The notes below the pieces were generated by a model that saw only the letters and a list, made by a program, of their open reading frames with translations, was not told the origin of the DNA and did no database searches. Shown here piece by piece: positions 34,330 through 44,302 of a stretch of 64,000 nucleotides of DNA; positions within the stretch are counted from its first letter, which is position 1, and every line of letters begins with the position of its first letter. Source of the DNA: Acinetobacter sp. XS-4 (GTDB taxonomy: Bacteria; Pseudomonadota; Gammaproteobacteria; Pseudomonadales; Moraxellaceae); NCBI RefSeq assembly GCF_023920705.1, contig NZ_CP094657.1, positions 4,030,001-4,094,000 of the forward strand, given 5' to 3'. The position numbers and the translations under genes were made by a program.

Positions 34330-34532
34330 GTACGATTTATCTTACAAACTTTTAGGGATTTAGCGGATTGGCGACTTACCACTTTTTTCCTATCATGAGT
34401 TCATACAGGAACAGGATGTTCCGGAACATAAAACAACAATAATAGGTTCATGCACTAGGAGCGTGAGATACGACAGGAGTCATATCTAGCAACCAAATAC
34501 GAAAAAGCCCGACAGGATGTCGGGCTTTTTTT
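34330..34532 (+). ncRNA. Multicopy structured sRNA-like repeat, copy 3
   Basis: The third copy. The terminator stem reads AGCCCGAC/GTCGGGCT instead of AGCCCAAC/GTTGGGCT, a compensatory change (A-T to G-C) that keeps pairing and the AGGAT loop. CAGGA occurs at 34406, 34412, 34474 and 34513; the fifth motif is TAGGA at 34456. The 5' part is more diverged (CTTACCACTTTTTT instead of CACCCTGCTTTTTT). The terminator ends 7 bp before the stop of the convergent lipoprotein gene. Confidence 0.7.
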
Positions 34533-34538
34533 ATATTC

Positions 34539-35054
34539 TTATTTTTCTGCTAAATAGCTTCTTACACGTGCATCATTGAGTAAAGTCATTACCCCTTCTG
34601 CAATACATCCATTTAAATCTTGTACTAACACACCACTCGTATGAGGAACGGTAAATGGAATAGTTTGTCCATTTCCTAAAGTCGCTTCGAATTTAATTTT
34701 ACTGCGCCAGAAAAGCAGATTGGTGTAGGTACTACGTAATGAATTTACTTTAATCGCAATCGATTTCGATCCATTACCATCAACAGGTTGACCATTTTTC
34801 AATAGTTCTTTTTGAGTCTGTTGTACCATCGTTTCTGTAATAGACTTAATGCTAGAGTCCAGTTTTGTGCCCATATAAGAATATACAATCACTCGTTCAT
34901 CTGAAGTTTGAGCATTGGTTACATCTGCCTTACCAATAACCTTCACAGGTTGAATTAAACCTGCACGTAAAGGGTACTCTGTACTTACATAAGGCATCGT
35001 CCCACAAGCAGTTAATATAAGAGAGCAAATTGAAATAATGAATAAGTTACGCAT
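34539..35054 (-). CDS. Lipoprotein of unknown function
   Basis: A 171-residue protein with a signal peptide and lipobox LTACG (Cys 17). The mature part resembles outer-membrane-type YajG/DUF-like lipoproteins: a repeated beta pattern, VIVYSYMG, and KSITETMVQQTQKELLKNGQPV. No catalytic motif is visible. It is separated from acnD by a terminator. Function unknown. Confidence 0.65.
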   Translation of the reverse strand: MRNLFIISICSLILTACGTMPYVSTEYPLRAGLIQPVKVIGKADVTNAQTSDERVIVYSYMGTKLDSSIKSITETMVQQTQKELLKNGQPVDGNGSKSIAIKVNSLRSTYTNLLFWRSKIKFEATLGNGQTIPFTVPHTSGVLVQDLNGCIAEGVMTLLNDARVRSYLAEK

Positions 35055-35215
35055 TGATATTTTTCCAAGAAATCTATTGTGATTTATATTTAAGTGTAAG
35101 AGCCGCGTATCTTAATGTAAGTTAAAGAGAATTTGATGACAAAAATAAAATAATTTTAAAAAATATAATATATGCAGTCATTCTTTATAATTAATTAACT
35201 ATGTGTAAATAAATA

Positions 35216-35244
35216 AAAAACCCCACTCTAAAGCGGGGCTTTTA
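35216..35244 (-). terminator. Intrinsic terminator of the prp operon
   Basis: On the minus strand GCCCCGCTTTAGAGTGGGG is followed by TTTTTTATTT. It lies 30 bp past the acnD stop, so the operon ends at acnD. Confidence 0.85.
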
Positions 35245-35273
35245 AAACCGTATCAATTATTTTTAACTCAATA

Positions 35274-37880
35274 TTAAGCCACTTGGCCTTCTAAAAAGTC
35301 TTGTGCAAAACGCTGTAATACACCGCCCGCTTCATATACAGAAACTTCTTCTTCTGTATCTAAACGGCAAGTCACTGGCACTTCAAGAATCTCTTCTTTA
35401 CCATCCGCTGTAGCACGTTCAATCACTAAAGTTAAAGTCGAACGCGGCGCGATATTACCAATCACGCTATAAAGCTCAGTACCATCTAGTTTTAAAGTCT
35501 TGCGGTTTACACCCGGTTTAAACTCAAGTGGTAACACGCCCATACCCACCAAGTTAGTACGGTGAATACGTTCAAAACCTTCTGCCACAATCACTTCAAC
35601 ACCTGCAAGGCGTACACCTTTCGCAGCCCAGTCACGGCTTGAACCCTGACCGTAGTCAGCACCCGCAACAATAATTAATGGCTGTTTACGGTTCATGTAG
35701 GTTTCAATCGCTTCCCACATACGCATCACTTCGCCTTCTGGCTCTACACGCGCTTTTGAACCTTGCTTAATGGTACCGTCTGAACGAACTACCATTTCGT
35801 TATAGAGTTTCGGGTTCGCAAATGTTGCACGTTGTGCAGTCAAATGGTCACCACGGTGAGTTGCGTATGAGTTGAAGTCTTCTTCTGGTAAGCCCATTTT
35901 ATGAAGATATTCACCCGCAGCTGAGTCCATCAAAATCGCATTTGAAGGCGACAAGTGGTCAGTGGTGATGTTGTCACCCAAAATTGCAAGTGGGCGCATG
36001 TTCGCTAAAGTACGTGGTGCAGCCAACGCCCCTTCCCAATATGGTGGACGGCGGATGTAAGTACTTTGTGGACGCCAGTCGTAAAGTGGGCTTTCAGCTT
36101 CTTCTGTTACGCCTAAGTCAAACATTGGAATGTAGACTTTACGGAACTGTTCAGGCTTCACAGCTTCTTTAACTAACGCATCAATTTCAGCATCAGATGG
36201 CCAGATGTCTTTCAAGTAAATCGGGTTACCTTCTTTGTCATGACCTAAAGCATCTTTTTCGATGTCAAAACGAATTGTGCCCGCAATTGCATAAGCCACA
36301 ACAAGCGGTGGAGATGCTAAGAACGCTTGTTTTGCATATGGATGGATACGGCCATCGAAGTTACGGTTACCAGACAGTACTGCTGTTGCGTACAAGTCAC
36401 GGTCAATAATTTCTTGTTGAATGACTGGATCTAACGCGCCCGACATACCATTACACGTCGTACAAGCGTAAGCCACAATACCAAAACCAAGTTGTTCTAA
36501 GTCTTTTAGAACACCCGCTTCTTCAAGGTAAAGTGCAGCTGCTTTTGAACCCGGTGCAAATGATGATTTCACCCAAGGTTTACGAACCAAACCTAGCTCA
36601 TTTGCCTTACGTGCCAACAAACCTGCCGCCACGGTGTTACGTGGGTTAGAAGTGTTGGTACATGAAGTGATTGCAGCAATAATGATTGCGCCATCAGGCA
36701 TTAAGCCATCAGAACGGTTTTCAACAACACCAGCAATACCTTTTTCTTTTAGGTCCGCAGTTGAAACACGTGCATGTGGGTTTGATGGACCAGCGATGTT
36801 ACGCGTTACTTTTGATAGGTCAAAACGTAGTACACGTGGGTACTCTGCTTTGGTCATGTCAGATGCCCAAAGACCGATTTCTTTTGCGTACTGTTCAACC
36901 AATGCCACTTGAGCATCTTCACGGCCTGTTAGGCGTAAGTAGTCGATTGTGTTTTGGTCGATGTAGAACATTGCAGCCGTAGCGCCATATTCTGGAGTCA
37001 TGTTCGAAATGGTTGCACGGTCACCCACAGACATGCTGTCAGCACCTTCACCAAAGAACTCAAGGTAAGCACCCACTACGCGCTCTTTACGCAAGAACTC
37101 GGTTAAAGCAAGTACGATATCTGTTGCAGTAATGCCTGCTTGACGCTGACCTACAAACTCAACACCAATAATGTCTGGCAGACGCATCCAAGATGCACGG
37201 CCCAACATTACGTTTTCAGCTTCTAAGCCACCAACACCCACAGAAATTACGCCCAAAGCGTCTGTATGTGGCGTGTGTGAGTCTGTACCAACGCATGTGT
37301 CAGGGAATGCTACGCCATCACGCGCCTGAATCACCGGAGACATTTTCTCTAGGTTAATCTGGTGCATAATGCCGTTCCCCGCAGGGATTACATCGACATT
37401 TTTAAATGCAGTTTTAGTCCACTCAATAAAGTGGAAACGGTCTTCGTTACGACGGTCTTCAACAGCACGATTTTTTGCAAAAGCGTCTGGGTCAGCACCA
37501 CCGTACTCCACTGCTAAAGAGTGGTCGACAATAAGCTGAGTCGGCACAACTGGGTTAACTTTAGATGGGTCGCCACCTTTGTCGGCAATCGCATCACGTA
37601 AACCTGCAAGGTCAACCAGTGCAGTTTGACCCAAGATGTCATGACACACCACGCGCGCTGGGTACCAAGGAAAGTCCAAGTCCTGACGGCTTTCAATTAA
37701 CTGTTTTAAATAAGCAGTTAAATTCTCGGCATCGGCACGGCGTACCAATTGCTCTGCAAGTATTTTAGATGTGTAAGGCAGTTTTTCGTATGCGCCTGGC
37801 TGAATATCTTCAACGGCTTGACGCACGTCATAATATTCAAGCTGGGTACCTGCCAGCGGTTTACGGTATTTTGTATTCAT
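35274..37880 (-). CDS. acnD: 2-methylcitrate dehydratase, Fe-S dependent
   Basis: An 868-residue aconitase-fold enzyme. Cluster cysteines lie in ITSCTNTSNPRN and in YACTTCNGMSGAL. The C-terminal swivel domain has GADYGQGSSRDWAAKG. It belongs to the AcnD branch by context and length, dehydrating 2-methylcitrate in the methylcitrate cycle. Its ATG overlaps the prpC stop in a TAATG junction. AcnD normally works with the isomerase PrpF, but no prpF follows here; a terminator does. Confidence 0.92.
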   Translation of the reverse strand: MNTKYRKPLAGTQLEYYDVRQAVEDIQPGAYEKLPYTSKILAEQLVRRADAENLTAYLKQLIESRQDLDFPWYPARVVCHDILGQTALVDLAGLRDAIADKGGDPSKVNPVVPTQLIVDHSLAVEYGGADPDAFAKNRAVEDRRNEDRFHFIEWTKTAFKNVDVIPAGNGIMHQINLEKMSPVIQARDGVAFPDTCVGTDSHTPHTDALGVISVGVGGLEAENVMLGRASWMRLPDIIGVEFVGQRQAGITATDIVLALTEFLRKERVVGAYLEFFGEGADSMSVGDRATISNMTPEYGATAAMFYIDQNTIDYLRLTGREDAQVALVEQYAKEIGLWASDMTKAEYPRVLRFDLSKVTRNIAGPSNPHARVSTADLKEKGIAGVVENRSDGLMPDGAIIIAAITSCTNTSNPRNTVAAGLLARKANELGLVRKPWVKSSFAPGSKAAALYLEEAGVLKDLEQLGFGIVAYACTTCNGMSGALDPVIQQEIIDRDLYATAVLSGNRNFDGRIHPYAKQAFLASPPLVVAYAIAGTIRFDIEKDALGHDKEGNPIYLKDIWPSDAEIDALVKEAVKPEQFRKVYIPMFDLGVTEEAESPLYDWRPQSTYIRRPPYWEGALAAPRTLANMRPLAILGDNITTDHLSPSNAILMDSAAGEYLHKMGLPEEDFNSYATHRGDHLTAQRATFANPKLYNEMVVRSDGTIKQGSKARVEPEGEVMRMWEAIETYMNRKQPLIIVAGADYGQGSSRDWAAKGVRLAGVEVIVAEGFERIHRTNLVGMGVLPLEFKPGVNRKTLKLDGTELYSVIGNIAPRSTLTLVIERATADGKEEILEVPVTCRLDTEEEVSVYEAGGVLQRFAQDFLEGQVA

Positions 37881-39037
37881 TAACCACGCTCCGCCAATGG
37901 TTTGAATTTGAGGTTTTCAGGGCCTGTGTAGTTCGCGCTTGGACGAATGATTTTGCCGTCTTGGCGTTGTTCAATCACGTGAGCTGACCAACCTGCTGTA
38001 CGTGCAATTACGAATAATGGTGTGAACATTGCAGTTGGAACACCCATTAAGTGATAGCTCACTGCACTAAACCAGTCGAGGTTCGGGAACATGTTTTTCG
38101 CATCTTTCATCACTGCTTCTAAGCGCTCAGCAATGAGGTACATTTTGGTGTTCTCTTGCGCTTGTGCTAAGTCGTGCGCAACTTTTTTGATGACTTCGTT
38201 ACGTGGGTCAGAAATTGTATAGACTGGGTGACCAAAACCGATCACAACTTCTTTCTTCTCAACACGGCTACGGATATCTGCTTCTGCTTCGTCTGCATTG
38301 TCATAACGTTGTTGAATTACGAATGCAACTTCGTTCGCACCACCATGTTTAGGTCCACGAAGTGCACCAATACCGCCAGTAATTGCCGAGTACATGTCTG
38401 AACCTGTACCTGCAACCACGCGTGAAGTAAATGTAGACGCATTGAACTCATGCTCAGCATACAAAATGAGAGATGTATGCATTGCTTCAATCCACTCTTC
38501 AGATGGTTTTTCACCATGAAGTAAGTGTAAGAAATGCGCTGCAATTGAGTCGTCATCAGTTTCAACTTCAATACGACGACCGTTGTTGCTGAAGTGGTAC
38601 CAATAAAGCAGCATTGAGCCTAGGCTCGCCATTAATTTATCAGCAATGTCTTTTGCGCCCGCTTCGTTGTGGTCTTCGTGTTCTGGAGTTAAGCAACCAA
38701 GAACTGAAACACCTGTACGCATTACATCCATTGGGTGTGCAGACGGAGGAAGTTGTTCAAGTGCAGTTTTAAGTGCTGCTGGTAAGCCACGAAGTGCTTT
38801 TAATTTTGCTTTATATGCTTTGAGTTCAGCTTTGTTCGGTAGTTTGCCATGTACAAGCAAGTGAGCAACTTCTTCAAACTGGCTACCGACGGCAAGGTCA
38901 AGAATGTCATAGCCACGATAGTGCAAGTCGTTACCGCTACGTCCTACGGTACAAAGTGCTGTGTTTCCTGCAACTTGTCCGCTAAGTGCAACTGATTTTT
39001 TTGGTTTGAAGCCTGTTGTTGTTTCATTTGAGCTCAT
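37880..39037 (-). CDS. prpC: 2-methylcitrate synthase
   Basis: A 385-residue citrate-synthase-family enzyme. The family segments [12 protein letters not shown] and [14 protein letters not shown] (with an active-site His) are present. It condenses propionyl-CoA with oxaloacetate to 2-methylcitrate. It lies 66 bp after prpB and is translationally coupled to acnD. Length and neighbours separate it from the main citrate synthase GltA (about 425 residues). Confidence 0.94.
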   Translation of the reverse strand: MSSNETTTGFKPKKSVALSGQVAGNTALCTVGRSGNDLHYRGYDILDLAVGSQFEEVAHLLVHGKLPNKAELKAYKAKLKALRGLPAALKTALEQLPPSAHPMDVMRTGVSVLGCLTPEHEDHNEAGAKDIADKLMASLGSMLLYWYHFSNNGRRIEVETDDDSIAAHFLHLLHGEKPSEEWIEAMHTSLILYAEHEFNASTFTSRVVAGTGSDMYSAITGGIGALRGPKHGGANEVAFVIQQRYDNADEAEADIRSRVEKKEVVIGFGHPVYTISDPRNEVIKKVAHDLAQAQENTKMYLIAERLEAVMKDAKNMFPNLDWFSAVSYHLMGVPTAMFTPLFVIARTAGWSAHVIEQRQDGKIIRPSANYTGPENLKFKPLAERG

Positions 39038-39103
39038 AAGATTGTCCTTTCCTATCTATTTAAATTATTTGGGAAACACGGCATATGTACCGTGTTTTAC
39101 TTC

Positions 39104-39988
39104 TTATTTCTTTTTAGCAAATGCGTTGTCTAAGTAGTCTTCAAACGCATAGTAGTTAATGCGTTCATATAACTCTTTACGCGTTTGCATAATATCAACC
39201 ACGTTCTTTTGTGTACCTTCTTTACGTAAAGTTTCATATACAGTTTCGGCTGCTTTGTTCATGGCACGGAAAGCAGAAAGCGGATAAAGCGCAAGGCTTA
39301 CATCGGCAGATGCTAACTCTTCAGTAGTAAACAGTGGTGTAGAACCAAACTCGGTAATGTTTGCCAAAATTGGTGCACCAGTTGTCTGAGCAAATTGCTT
39401 GTACATATCAAGCTCGGTAATTGCTTCAGGGAACAACATGTCTGCACCCGCTTCAATGTAAGCACCTGCACGGTCAATTGCAGCTTGTAAACCATCTACT
39501 GCCAATGCATCGGTACGTGCCATAATCACGAAGCTGTCATCACCACGCGCATCAACCGCAGCTTTAATACGGTCAACCATTTCTTCTTGAGTCACAATGG
39601 CTTTGTTCGGACGGTGACCACAACGTTTTGCGCCCACTTGGTCTTCAATGTGCATTGCCGCAGCACCAAACTTGATCAGTGCTTTTGTAGTACGGGCAAT
39701 GTTAAATGCAGAAGCACCAAAACCTGTGTCGGCATCGACCAATAATGGAAGATCACATACATCGGTAATACGGCGTACGTCTGTCAATACATCATCAAGG
39801 TTACTAATTCCCAAATCAGGTAAGCCTAAAGAACCAGCGGCTACACCACCACCTGATAAGTAAATCGCTTTATAACCTGCACGTTTTGCCAAAAGTGCAT
39901 GATTGGCGTTAATGGTTCCAACCACTTGTAATGGCTTTTCTTGGGCTACTGCATCGCGAAATAGCTGACCTGCGGATTGTTTAGCCAT
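39104..39988 (-). CDS. prpB: 2-methylisocitrate lyase
   Basis: A 294-residue isocitrate-lyase-superfamily enzyme. The active-site loop reads [14 protein letters not shown], the KRCGH motif of PrpB, and DADTGFG supplies metal ligands. It splits 2-methylisocitrate to pyruvate and succinate. The start at 39988 is preferred: it overlaps the end of the GntR gene by 8 bp and has GGAG 9 bp upstream, while the longer frame runs through that gene. Confidence 0.94.
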   Translation of the reverse strand: MAKQSAGQLFRDAVAQEKPLQVVGTINANHALLAKRAGYKAIYLSGGGVAAGSLGLPDLGISNLDDVLTDVRRITDVCDLPLLVDADTGFGASAFNIARTTKALIKFGAAAMHIEDQVGAKRCGHRPNKAIVTQEEMVDRIKAAVDARGDDSFVIMARTDALAVDGLQAAIDRAGAYIEAGADMLFPEAITELDMYKQFAQTTGAPILANITEFGSTPLFTTEELASADVSLALYPLSAFRAMNKAAETVYETLRKEGTQKNVVDIMQTRKELYERINYYAFEDYLDNAFAKKK

Positions 39989-40691
39989 TGTTATGTTCTC
40001 CTTGTGCTTGTAGCAGTGTTTGCTCAATAATTTTGTAAGAAGCATTGATATGTCGATGCATGAGCAGCTCGGCAAGTTCACCATCGCCTTCTGCAATTGC
40101 ATCTAAAATACGGATGTGTTCGTCCCAAGCTTTGCTCGGTCGATCGGGTGTGTTTGAAAACTGAATTCGGTACATGCGGATGAGATGATAGAGCTCATCG
40201 CATAGCATTTTTTCTAGGGTTTTATTTCCACTACTTTTGATAATGCAGTAGTGAAAATCATCCTGCCCTTCTTGCAAGTAATATCCTTTACCTGCTTTAA
40301 AGTTTTCATCTTCAGCATGCATACGCAAAACATCACGTAGCGCCAAAATTTGCTTTTTATCAATATGCTGTGCAGCAAGATTGCAGGCTAAACCTTCTAA
40401 AGACGCACGAATTTGGTAAAGCTCTTTAAACTGTTGCAGTGAAAGCGAAACCACGCGTGCACCAACATGAGCTGTGCGCTCAACCAAACGTTGCCCTTCA
40501 AGGCGATGAATCGCTTCACGCAAAGGCCCACGGCTAATGCCATAAGTTCTTGCCAGTTCGGGTTCAGAAATTTTGCTACCTGCCGGAATTTGACCCAAAA
40601 CAATCGCCGTCTGTATTTGTTTAAATACATTCTCGGTCAGTGTTCTTCCCTGACTTTGTAATGGCTCTGGTGCGAAGGTCAAATCTTGCAT
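39981..40691 (-). CDS. GntR-family (FCD) regulator of the prp genes
   Basis: A 236-residue GntR regulator. The winged helix is [32 protein letters not shown], followed by an FCD effector domain with HARAI-like metal-binding histidines ([10 protein letters not shown]). It is the first gene of the prp operon, overlapping prpB. ATTGTCGACAAT sits directly upstream of its ATG, so autoregulation is likely. The effector is probably a methylcitrate-cycle acid. Confidence 0.88.
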   Translation of the reverse strand: MQDLTFAPEPLQSQGRTLTENVFKQIQTAIVLGQIPAGSKISEPELARTYGISRGPLREAIHRLEGQRLVERTAHVGARVVSLSLQQFKELYQIRASLEGLACNLAAQHIDKKQILALRDVLRMHAEDENFKAGKGYYLQEGQDDFHYCIIKSSGNKTLEKMLCDELYHLIRMYRIQFSNTPDRPSKAWDEHIRILDAIAEGDGELAELLMHRHINASYKIIEQTLLQAQGEHNNG

Positions 40692-40750
40692 ATTGTCGAC
40701 AATTTCTAATCAATTATCAGTTTTATAGCGGTATGAATGAAAAAAATCAA
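40692..40750 (-). promoter_or_regulatory. prp operon promoter with GntR operator
   Basis: On the minus strand TTGATT (40745-40750) and TATAAA (40722-40727) are separated by 17 bp. The palindrome ATTGTCGACAAT (40692-40703), a typical FCD-GntR operator, abuts the start codon and would block transcription or early elongation. A weaker match ATTGTTGACACT lies at 40755-40766. Confidence 0.6.
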
Positions 40751-40970
40751 GGTGATTGTTGACACTTTAGAGAACGCATCAGGTCAACTTTTATCGTTTG
40801 ACCGCTTATTTCACCCTATATTTAGACACTTACACTGCCTACCTATTAGTTATTACAAAACAAATGTTTAATATAATTTTATCTATCGTTTTATGGCTTT
40901 TCTGGTATCAGTTTTAGATAGCTAATTTTTTGTTTCAAACTTTAGTCTACAAGGCATGTATTACAGCAAG

Positions 40971-40982
40971 ATTGTAGACAAT
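40971..40982. promoter_or_regulatory. Second GntR-type operator in the prp/tyrB intergenic region
   Basis: ATTGTAGACAAT is a near-perfect palindrome differing from the 40692 site in one central base. It lies 225 bp upstream of tyrB and about 280 bp from the first site. The rest of the roughly 500-bp gap (40692-41206) is AT-rich without other features. Confidence 0.55.
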
Positions 40983-41206
40983 CTATTTAAATGAAATCAT
41001 GAGTTATAAATTAGTATCTATTTACCATAATTTCTTTTACATCTTTTTTATCGTTTCTTCTGGGAAATATCGATATTAGTGAAATTATCAGGTGCTTCAT
41101 GGTAGCTTTATTGGTACATTATTGAGCATCGACATAGATGTAACGTATTTTTCGAAACAGAAAAAACTTAACTCTATGCATATTGTTGAATGAAAGGACT
41201 TTTTTG

Positions 41207-42421
41207 ATGTTTCAACATATCCCCCCATACGCAGGCGACCCAATTTTATCTTTAATGGAACAGTTCAACGCTGATACTCGTTCTGAGAAAGTAAACTTGA
41301 GTATTGGTCTTTATTATAACGAAGACAGTATTGTTCCTCAGTTAGAAACCATTCTTGAGGCGCAAAAGCGTATTGAGCCTAAGAACGGTAAAACCAAACT
41401 TTACTTGCCAATGGAAGGCTTCAAACCTTACCGTGAAGCAATTCAAGCACTTTTATTTGGTGCAAACAGCCCAGCAGTTAAAGCTGGCCGTGCTGTGACG
41501 ATCCAAACGCTTGGTGGTTCAGGTGCGTTGAAAGTTGGTGCTGACTTCTTAAAAAATTATTTCCCAAATTCAGACGTTTGGGTAAGCCAACCAACTTGGG
41601 ATAACCACGTTGCGATTTTCAATGGCGCTGGTATCAAGACTCATTTCTACCCATATTTCGATAACGAAACACGTGGTGTAGATTTTGACGGTATGCTTTC
41701 TACACTTAAAACTTTGCCTGAGCAAAGCATTGTGTTATTGCACCCATGCTGCCACAACCCAACGGGTGCTGACTTAAATCCAGCACAATGGGACCAAGTG
41801 ATTGCAGTATTAAAAGATCGTAACCTTATTCCATTCCTAGATATCGCTTACCAAGGTTTCGGTGACGGTATGGAAGAAGATGCGTATGCAATCCGTGCTT
41901 TAGACCAAGCGGGTCTAAACTTCATTGTGAGCAACTCGTTCTCTAAAATCTTCTCTTTATATGGCGAGCGCGTTGGCGGCTTAACTTTCGTTTGTGATGA
42001 TGCAGAAGCTGCTCAATGCACATTCGGTCAGTTAAAAGCGACTGTACGTCGTATTTACTCTAGCCCTCCTACAACAGGTGCATGGTTGGTTGACGAAGTG
42101 TTAAATGACGCTGAACTTAACCAACAATGGCAAGGTGAAGTAAAAGAGATGCGTGAGCGTATTATTAAAATGCGTAGCATCTTGAAAGACGAACTCACTA
42201 AAGCACTACCAGATCGTGACTTTAGCTACCTTGTAAACCAAAAAGGTATGTTCAGCTACACAGGTTTAACTGCGGAACAAGTTGATATCTTGCGTGAAGA
42301 ATATGCAATTTATTTAGTACGCAGTGGTCGTATTTGTGTTGCTGGTTTAAACATGAACAATGTTTACACTGTTGCTAAAGCAGTTGCAGAAGTGCTTACT
42401 AAATCAACAGAAGCGGCATAA
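41207..42421 (+). CDS. tyrB: Aromatic amino acid aminotransferase
   Basis: A 404-residue class-I aminotransferase. The PLP lysine lies in [15 protein letters not shown], and the motifs [12 protein letters not shown] and [10 protein letters not shown] are those of the aspartate/aromatic aminotransferases. The ATG at 41207 is chosen because AAAGGA lies upstream; the frame extends to a TTG at 41183 without support. It would transaminate tyrosine, phenylalanine and possibly aspartate. Discrimination from AspC rests on overall pattern and is not absolute. Confidence 0.85.
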   Translation: MFQHIPPYAGDPILSLMEQFNADTRSEKVNLSIGLYYNEDSIVPQLETILEAQKRIEPKNGKTKLYLPMEGFKPYREAIQALLFGANSPAVKAGRAVTIQTLGGSGALKVGADFLKNYFPNSDVWVSQPTWDNHVAIFNGAGIKTHFYPYFDNETRGVDFDGMLSTLKTLPEQSIVLLHPCCHNPTGADLNPAQWDQVIAVLKDRNLIPFLDIAYQGFGDGMEEDAYAIRALDQAGLNFIVSNSFSKIFSLYGERVGGLTFVCDDAEAAQCTFGQLKATVRRIYSSPPTTGAWLVDEVLNDAELNQQWQGEVKEMRERIIKMRSILKDELTKALPDRDFSYLVNQKGMFSYTGLTAEQVDILREEYAIYLVRSGRICVAGLNMNNVYTVAKAVAEVLTKSTEAA

Positions 42422-42431
42422 TACAGCTATT

Positions 42432-42458
42432 AAAAAAGGCGCTTCGGCGCCTTTTTTT
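42432..42458. terminator. Bidirectional intrinsic terminator between tyrB and dld
   Basis: GGCGC-TTCG-GCGCC stem with a stable TTCG tetraloop, flanked by A-run and T-run. Confidence 0.92.
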
Positions 42459-42469
42459 ATATCTCAATA

Positions 42470-44176
42470 CTAAGGTTTGCTTTTGCCCCAATACTTCAGT
42501 TTTGAGGTATGCCCAATCCCCACATTAAAACTGTTAGTTGGGTCGAGTTTTTTATAGAAATTGGCTAAGGCAGGTTTAGCAATGTAGAGATGCCCGACAT
42601 TATGCTCTGCTGGATATTCAGCACGGCGCACATCGAGTAATTTCCACATTTGATGTTCCATTTCTAAAGGGTCATTACCCTTTTTAAGAATATAGTCCTG
42701 ATGAAAAACATGACAAAAGAAATGCCCATAATAAAGCTTATGAAGGATGTTCTTTTCCATCTCGGCTGGCAGTTGCTCTACCCACTCACGGTCATTGCGA
42801 CGTAACGCAATATCAAGCGCCACAATATCTTCAACTTCACTACGATGCGTATCTCGATAACGAATTGCTGCCCCTGCAATCGCAAAACGGTGTAAGAAAG
42901 CCTTTCGCCCTTCCTCTTCACTACATACGAAATAGCTACCTGACTGATGCACTGCAAAATATTCTTTTAAAAACTGCTCGGTCTGTGCTTTTGAATTATT
43001 TTCGACACGCAGCACTAAATGATGCTCATAACGATCTCGATACTCGGTCATACGCTTAGGCAAATGACTCGGTAAAAAGAAGGTAATTGCCTGTAAAATC
43101 TGATCCGTTAAACCTTTAATTTTAAATCTTTCTAAGAAACCATCGACTTTATCTTTCATCGCAAAAGCTTTGGGAACATTGGCTGTGCCAAATTTTTCAA
43201 TAAATAAGAACGTGTCTTTTCCGTACTTTTCACCAATCAAGTAAGCATCTCGGTGAATATATTCACCTGCTATCGGCAAGCTTGGTAGTGAGGTTAGTAA
43301 GTAACGACGAATAGCGGTTAAATCATCGGCATCATTACTGCCAATATAAAAGACATTACTCTCTACTTTTTCATAGGTATCAAGGCGTACCGCAAACACA
43401 CAGACTTTACCAGCCGAACCCGAGGCTTCAAACAATCGTGACGGGTCTGCATTAAAGCGCGCGGGTGTATCTTCATCGACCTGAGTCACATCGTATGCAT
43501 AACGATGGTCCGATGCCTGCTTTTCGCCATCATCTAAAATATCTACGGCTTTATATTTCTGCTTCTCTAAACGTGTCAAAATTTCTTCGGGAGTCGAGCC
43601 TAAATTCACCCCTAAATGGTTCACCAGCTCTAATTGACCAGCAGTATTCACCTGAGCATATAACGCCAGCTCAGTATACGCAGGACCACGGCGTACCAAC
43701 GCACCACCCGAGTTATTACACACACCGCCAAGTACCGATGCCCCAATACAAGATGAACCAATTACTGAATGCGGTTCACGATCATAGCCTTTTAAAATTT
43801 GCTCTAAATTATCTAAGGTCGCACCCGGTAAACAAATCACTTGCTTACCATCATGAATGACTTGTATGCCTTTTAAACGACGCGTACTCATCACTAAAAC
43901 AGGACGATCATAATCATCACCATACGGGGTTGAACCACCAGTGAGTCCTGTATTCGCCGCCTGCATAATCACCACATAATCAGCATCAATTGCAGCTTGG
44001 AGCACCTGCCATTGCTCTAGCAAGCTCCCCGGCACCACCACAGCAAGTACTTTCCCCTCACCAAAACGACGACCTTGACGATACTGACGCATACTTTGAT
44101 CATCAGTCAAAACATGCGAACGCCCTACAATATTCTGTAAACGTTCGATCACTACTTGAGGAGAAAATGTTTGCAT
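42470..44176 (-). CDS. dld: Respiratory D-lactate dehydrogenase (quinone)
   Basis: A 568-residue FAD flavoenzyme of the Dld family. The FAD-binding_4 domain contains MQAANTGLTGGSTPYG and GSSCIGASVLGGVCNNSGG. The C-terminal half is the membrane-binding domain typical of Dld, ending with VGIGHTSKLKYWG. It oxidises D-lactate to pyruvate at the inner face of the membrane. The start at 44176 has AAGGAA 6 bp upstream. It follows lldD on the same strand after a 292-bp structured gap. Confidence 0.92.
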   Translation of the reverse strand: MQTFSPQVVIERLQNIVGRSHVLTDDQSMRQYRQGRRFGEGKVLAVVVPGSLLEQWQVLQAAIDADYVVIMQAANTGLTGGSTPYGDDYDRPVLVMSTRRLKGIQVIHDGKQVICLPGATLDNLEQILKGYDREPHSVIGSSCIGASVLGGVCNNSGGALVRRGPAYTELALYAQVNTAGQLELVNHLGVNLGSTPEEILTRLEKQKYKAVDILDDGEKQASDHRYAYDVTQVDEDTPARFNADPSRLFEASGSAGKVCVFAVRLDTYEKVESNVFYIGSNDADDLTAIRRYLLTSLPSLPIAGEYIHRDAYLIGEKYGKDTFLFIEKFGTANVPKAFAMKDKVDGFLERFKIKGLTDQILQAITFFLPSHLPKRMTEYRDRYEHHLVLRVENNSKAQTEQFLKEYFAVHQSGSYFVCSEEEGRKAFLHRFAIAGAAIRYRDTHRSEVEDIVALDIALRRNDREWVEQLPAEMEKNILHKLYYGHFFCHVFHQDYILKKGNDPLEMEHQMWKLLDVRRAEYPAEHNVGHLYIAKPALANFYKKLDPTNSFNVGIGHTSKLKYWGKSKP

Positions 44177-44302
44177 GATGGTTTCCTTTTGGTCATCCAT
44201 TTATCAAATTAGACCAACACGACGGGATCTTACCGTTTGTAATTTATAATTTAATTAGCTCATTCTCTAATGTGAATCAGCCCTATATTTACTATCGCGG
44301 TT

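Noticed and set aside
32395..34532. Treating the three repeats as a CRISPR array or IS remnants
   Set aside because: Units are ~200 nt, far apart, with genes between them, no terminal inverted repeats and no transposase; RNA-type hairpins and terminators explain them better.
43465..43860. A plus-strand 131-codon open frame opposite dld
   Set aside because: Antisense shadow of a well-supported enzyme, with His/Gln/Pro-biased composition and no start signals.
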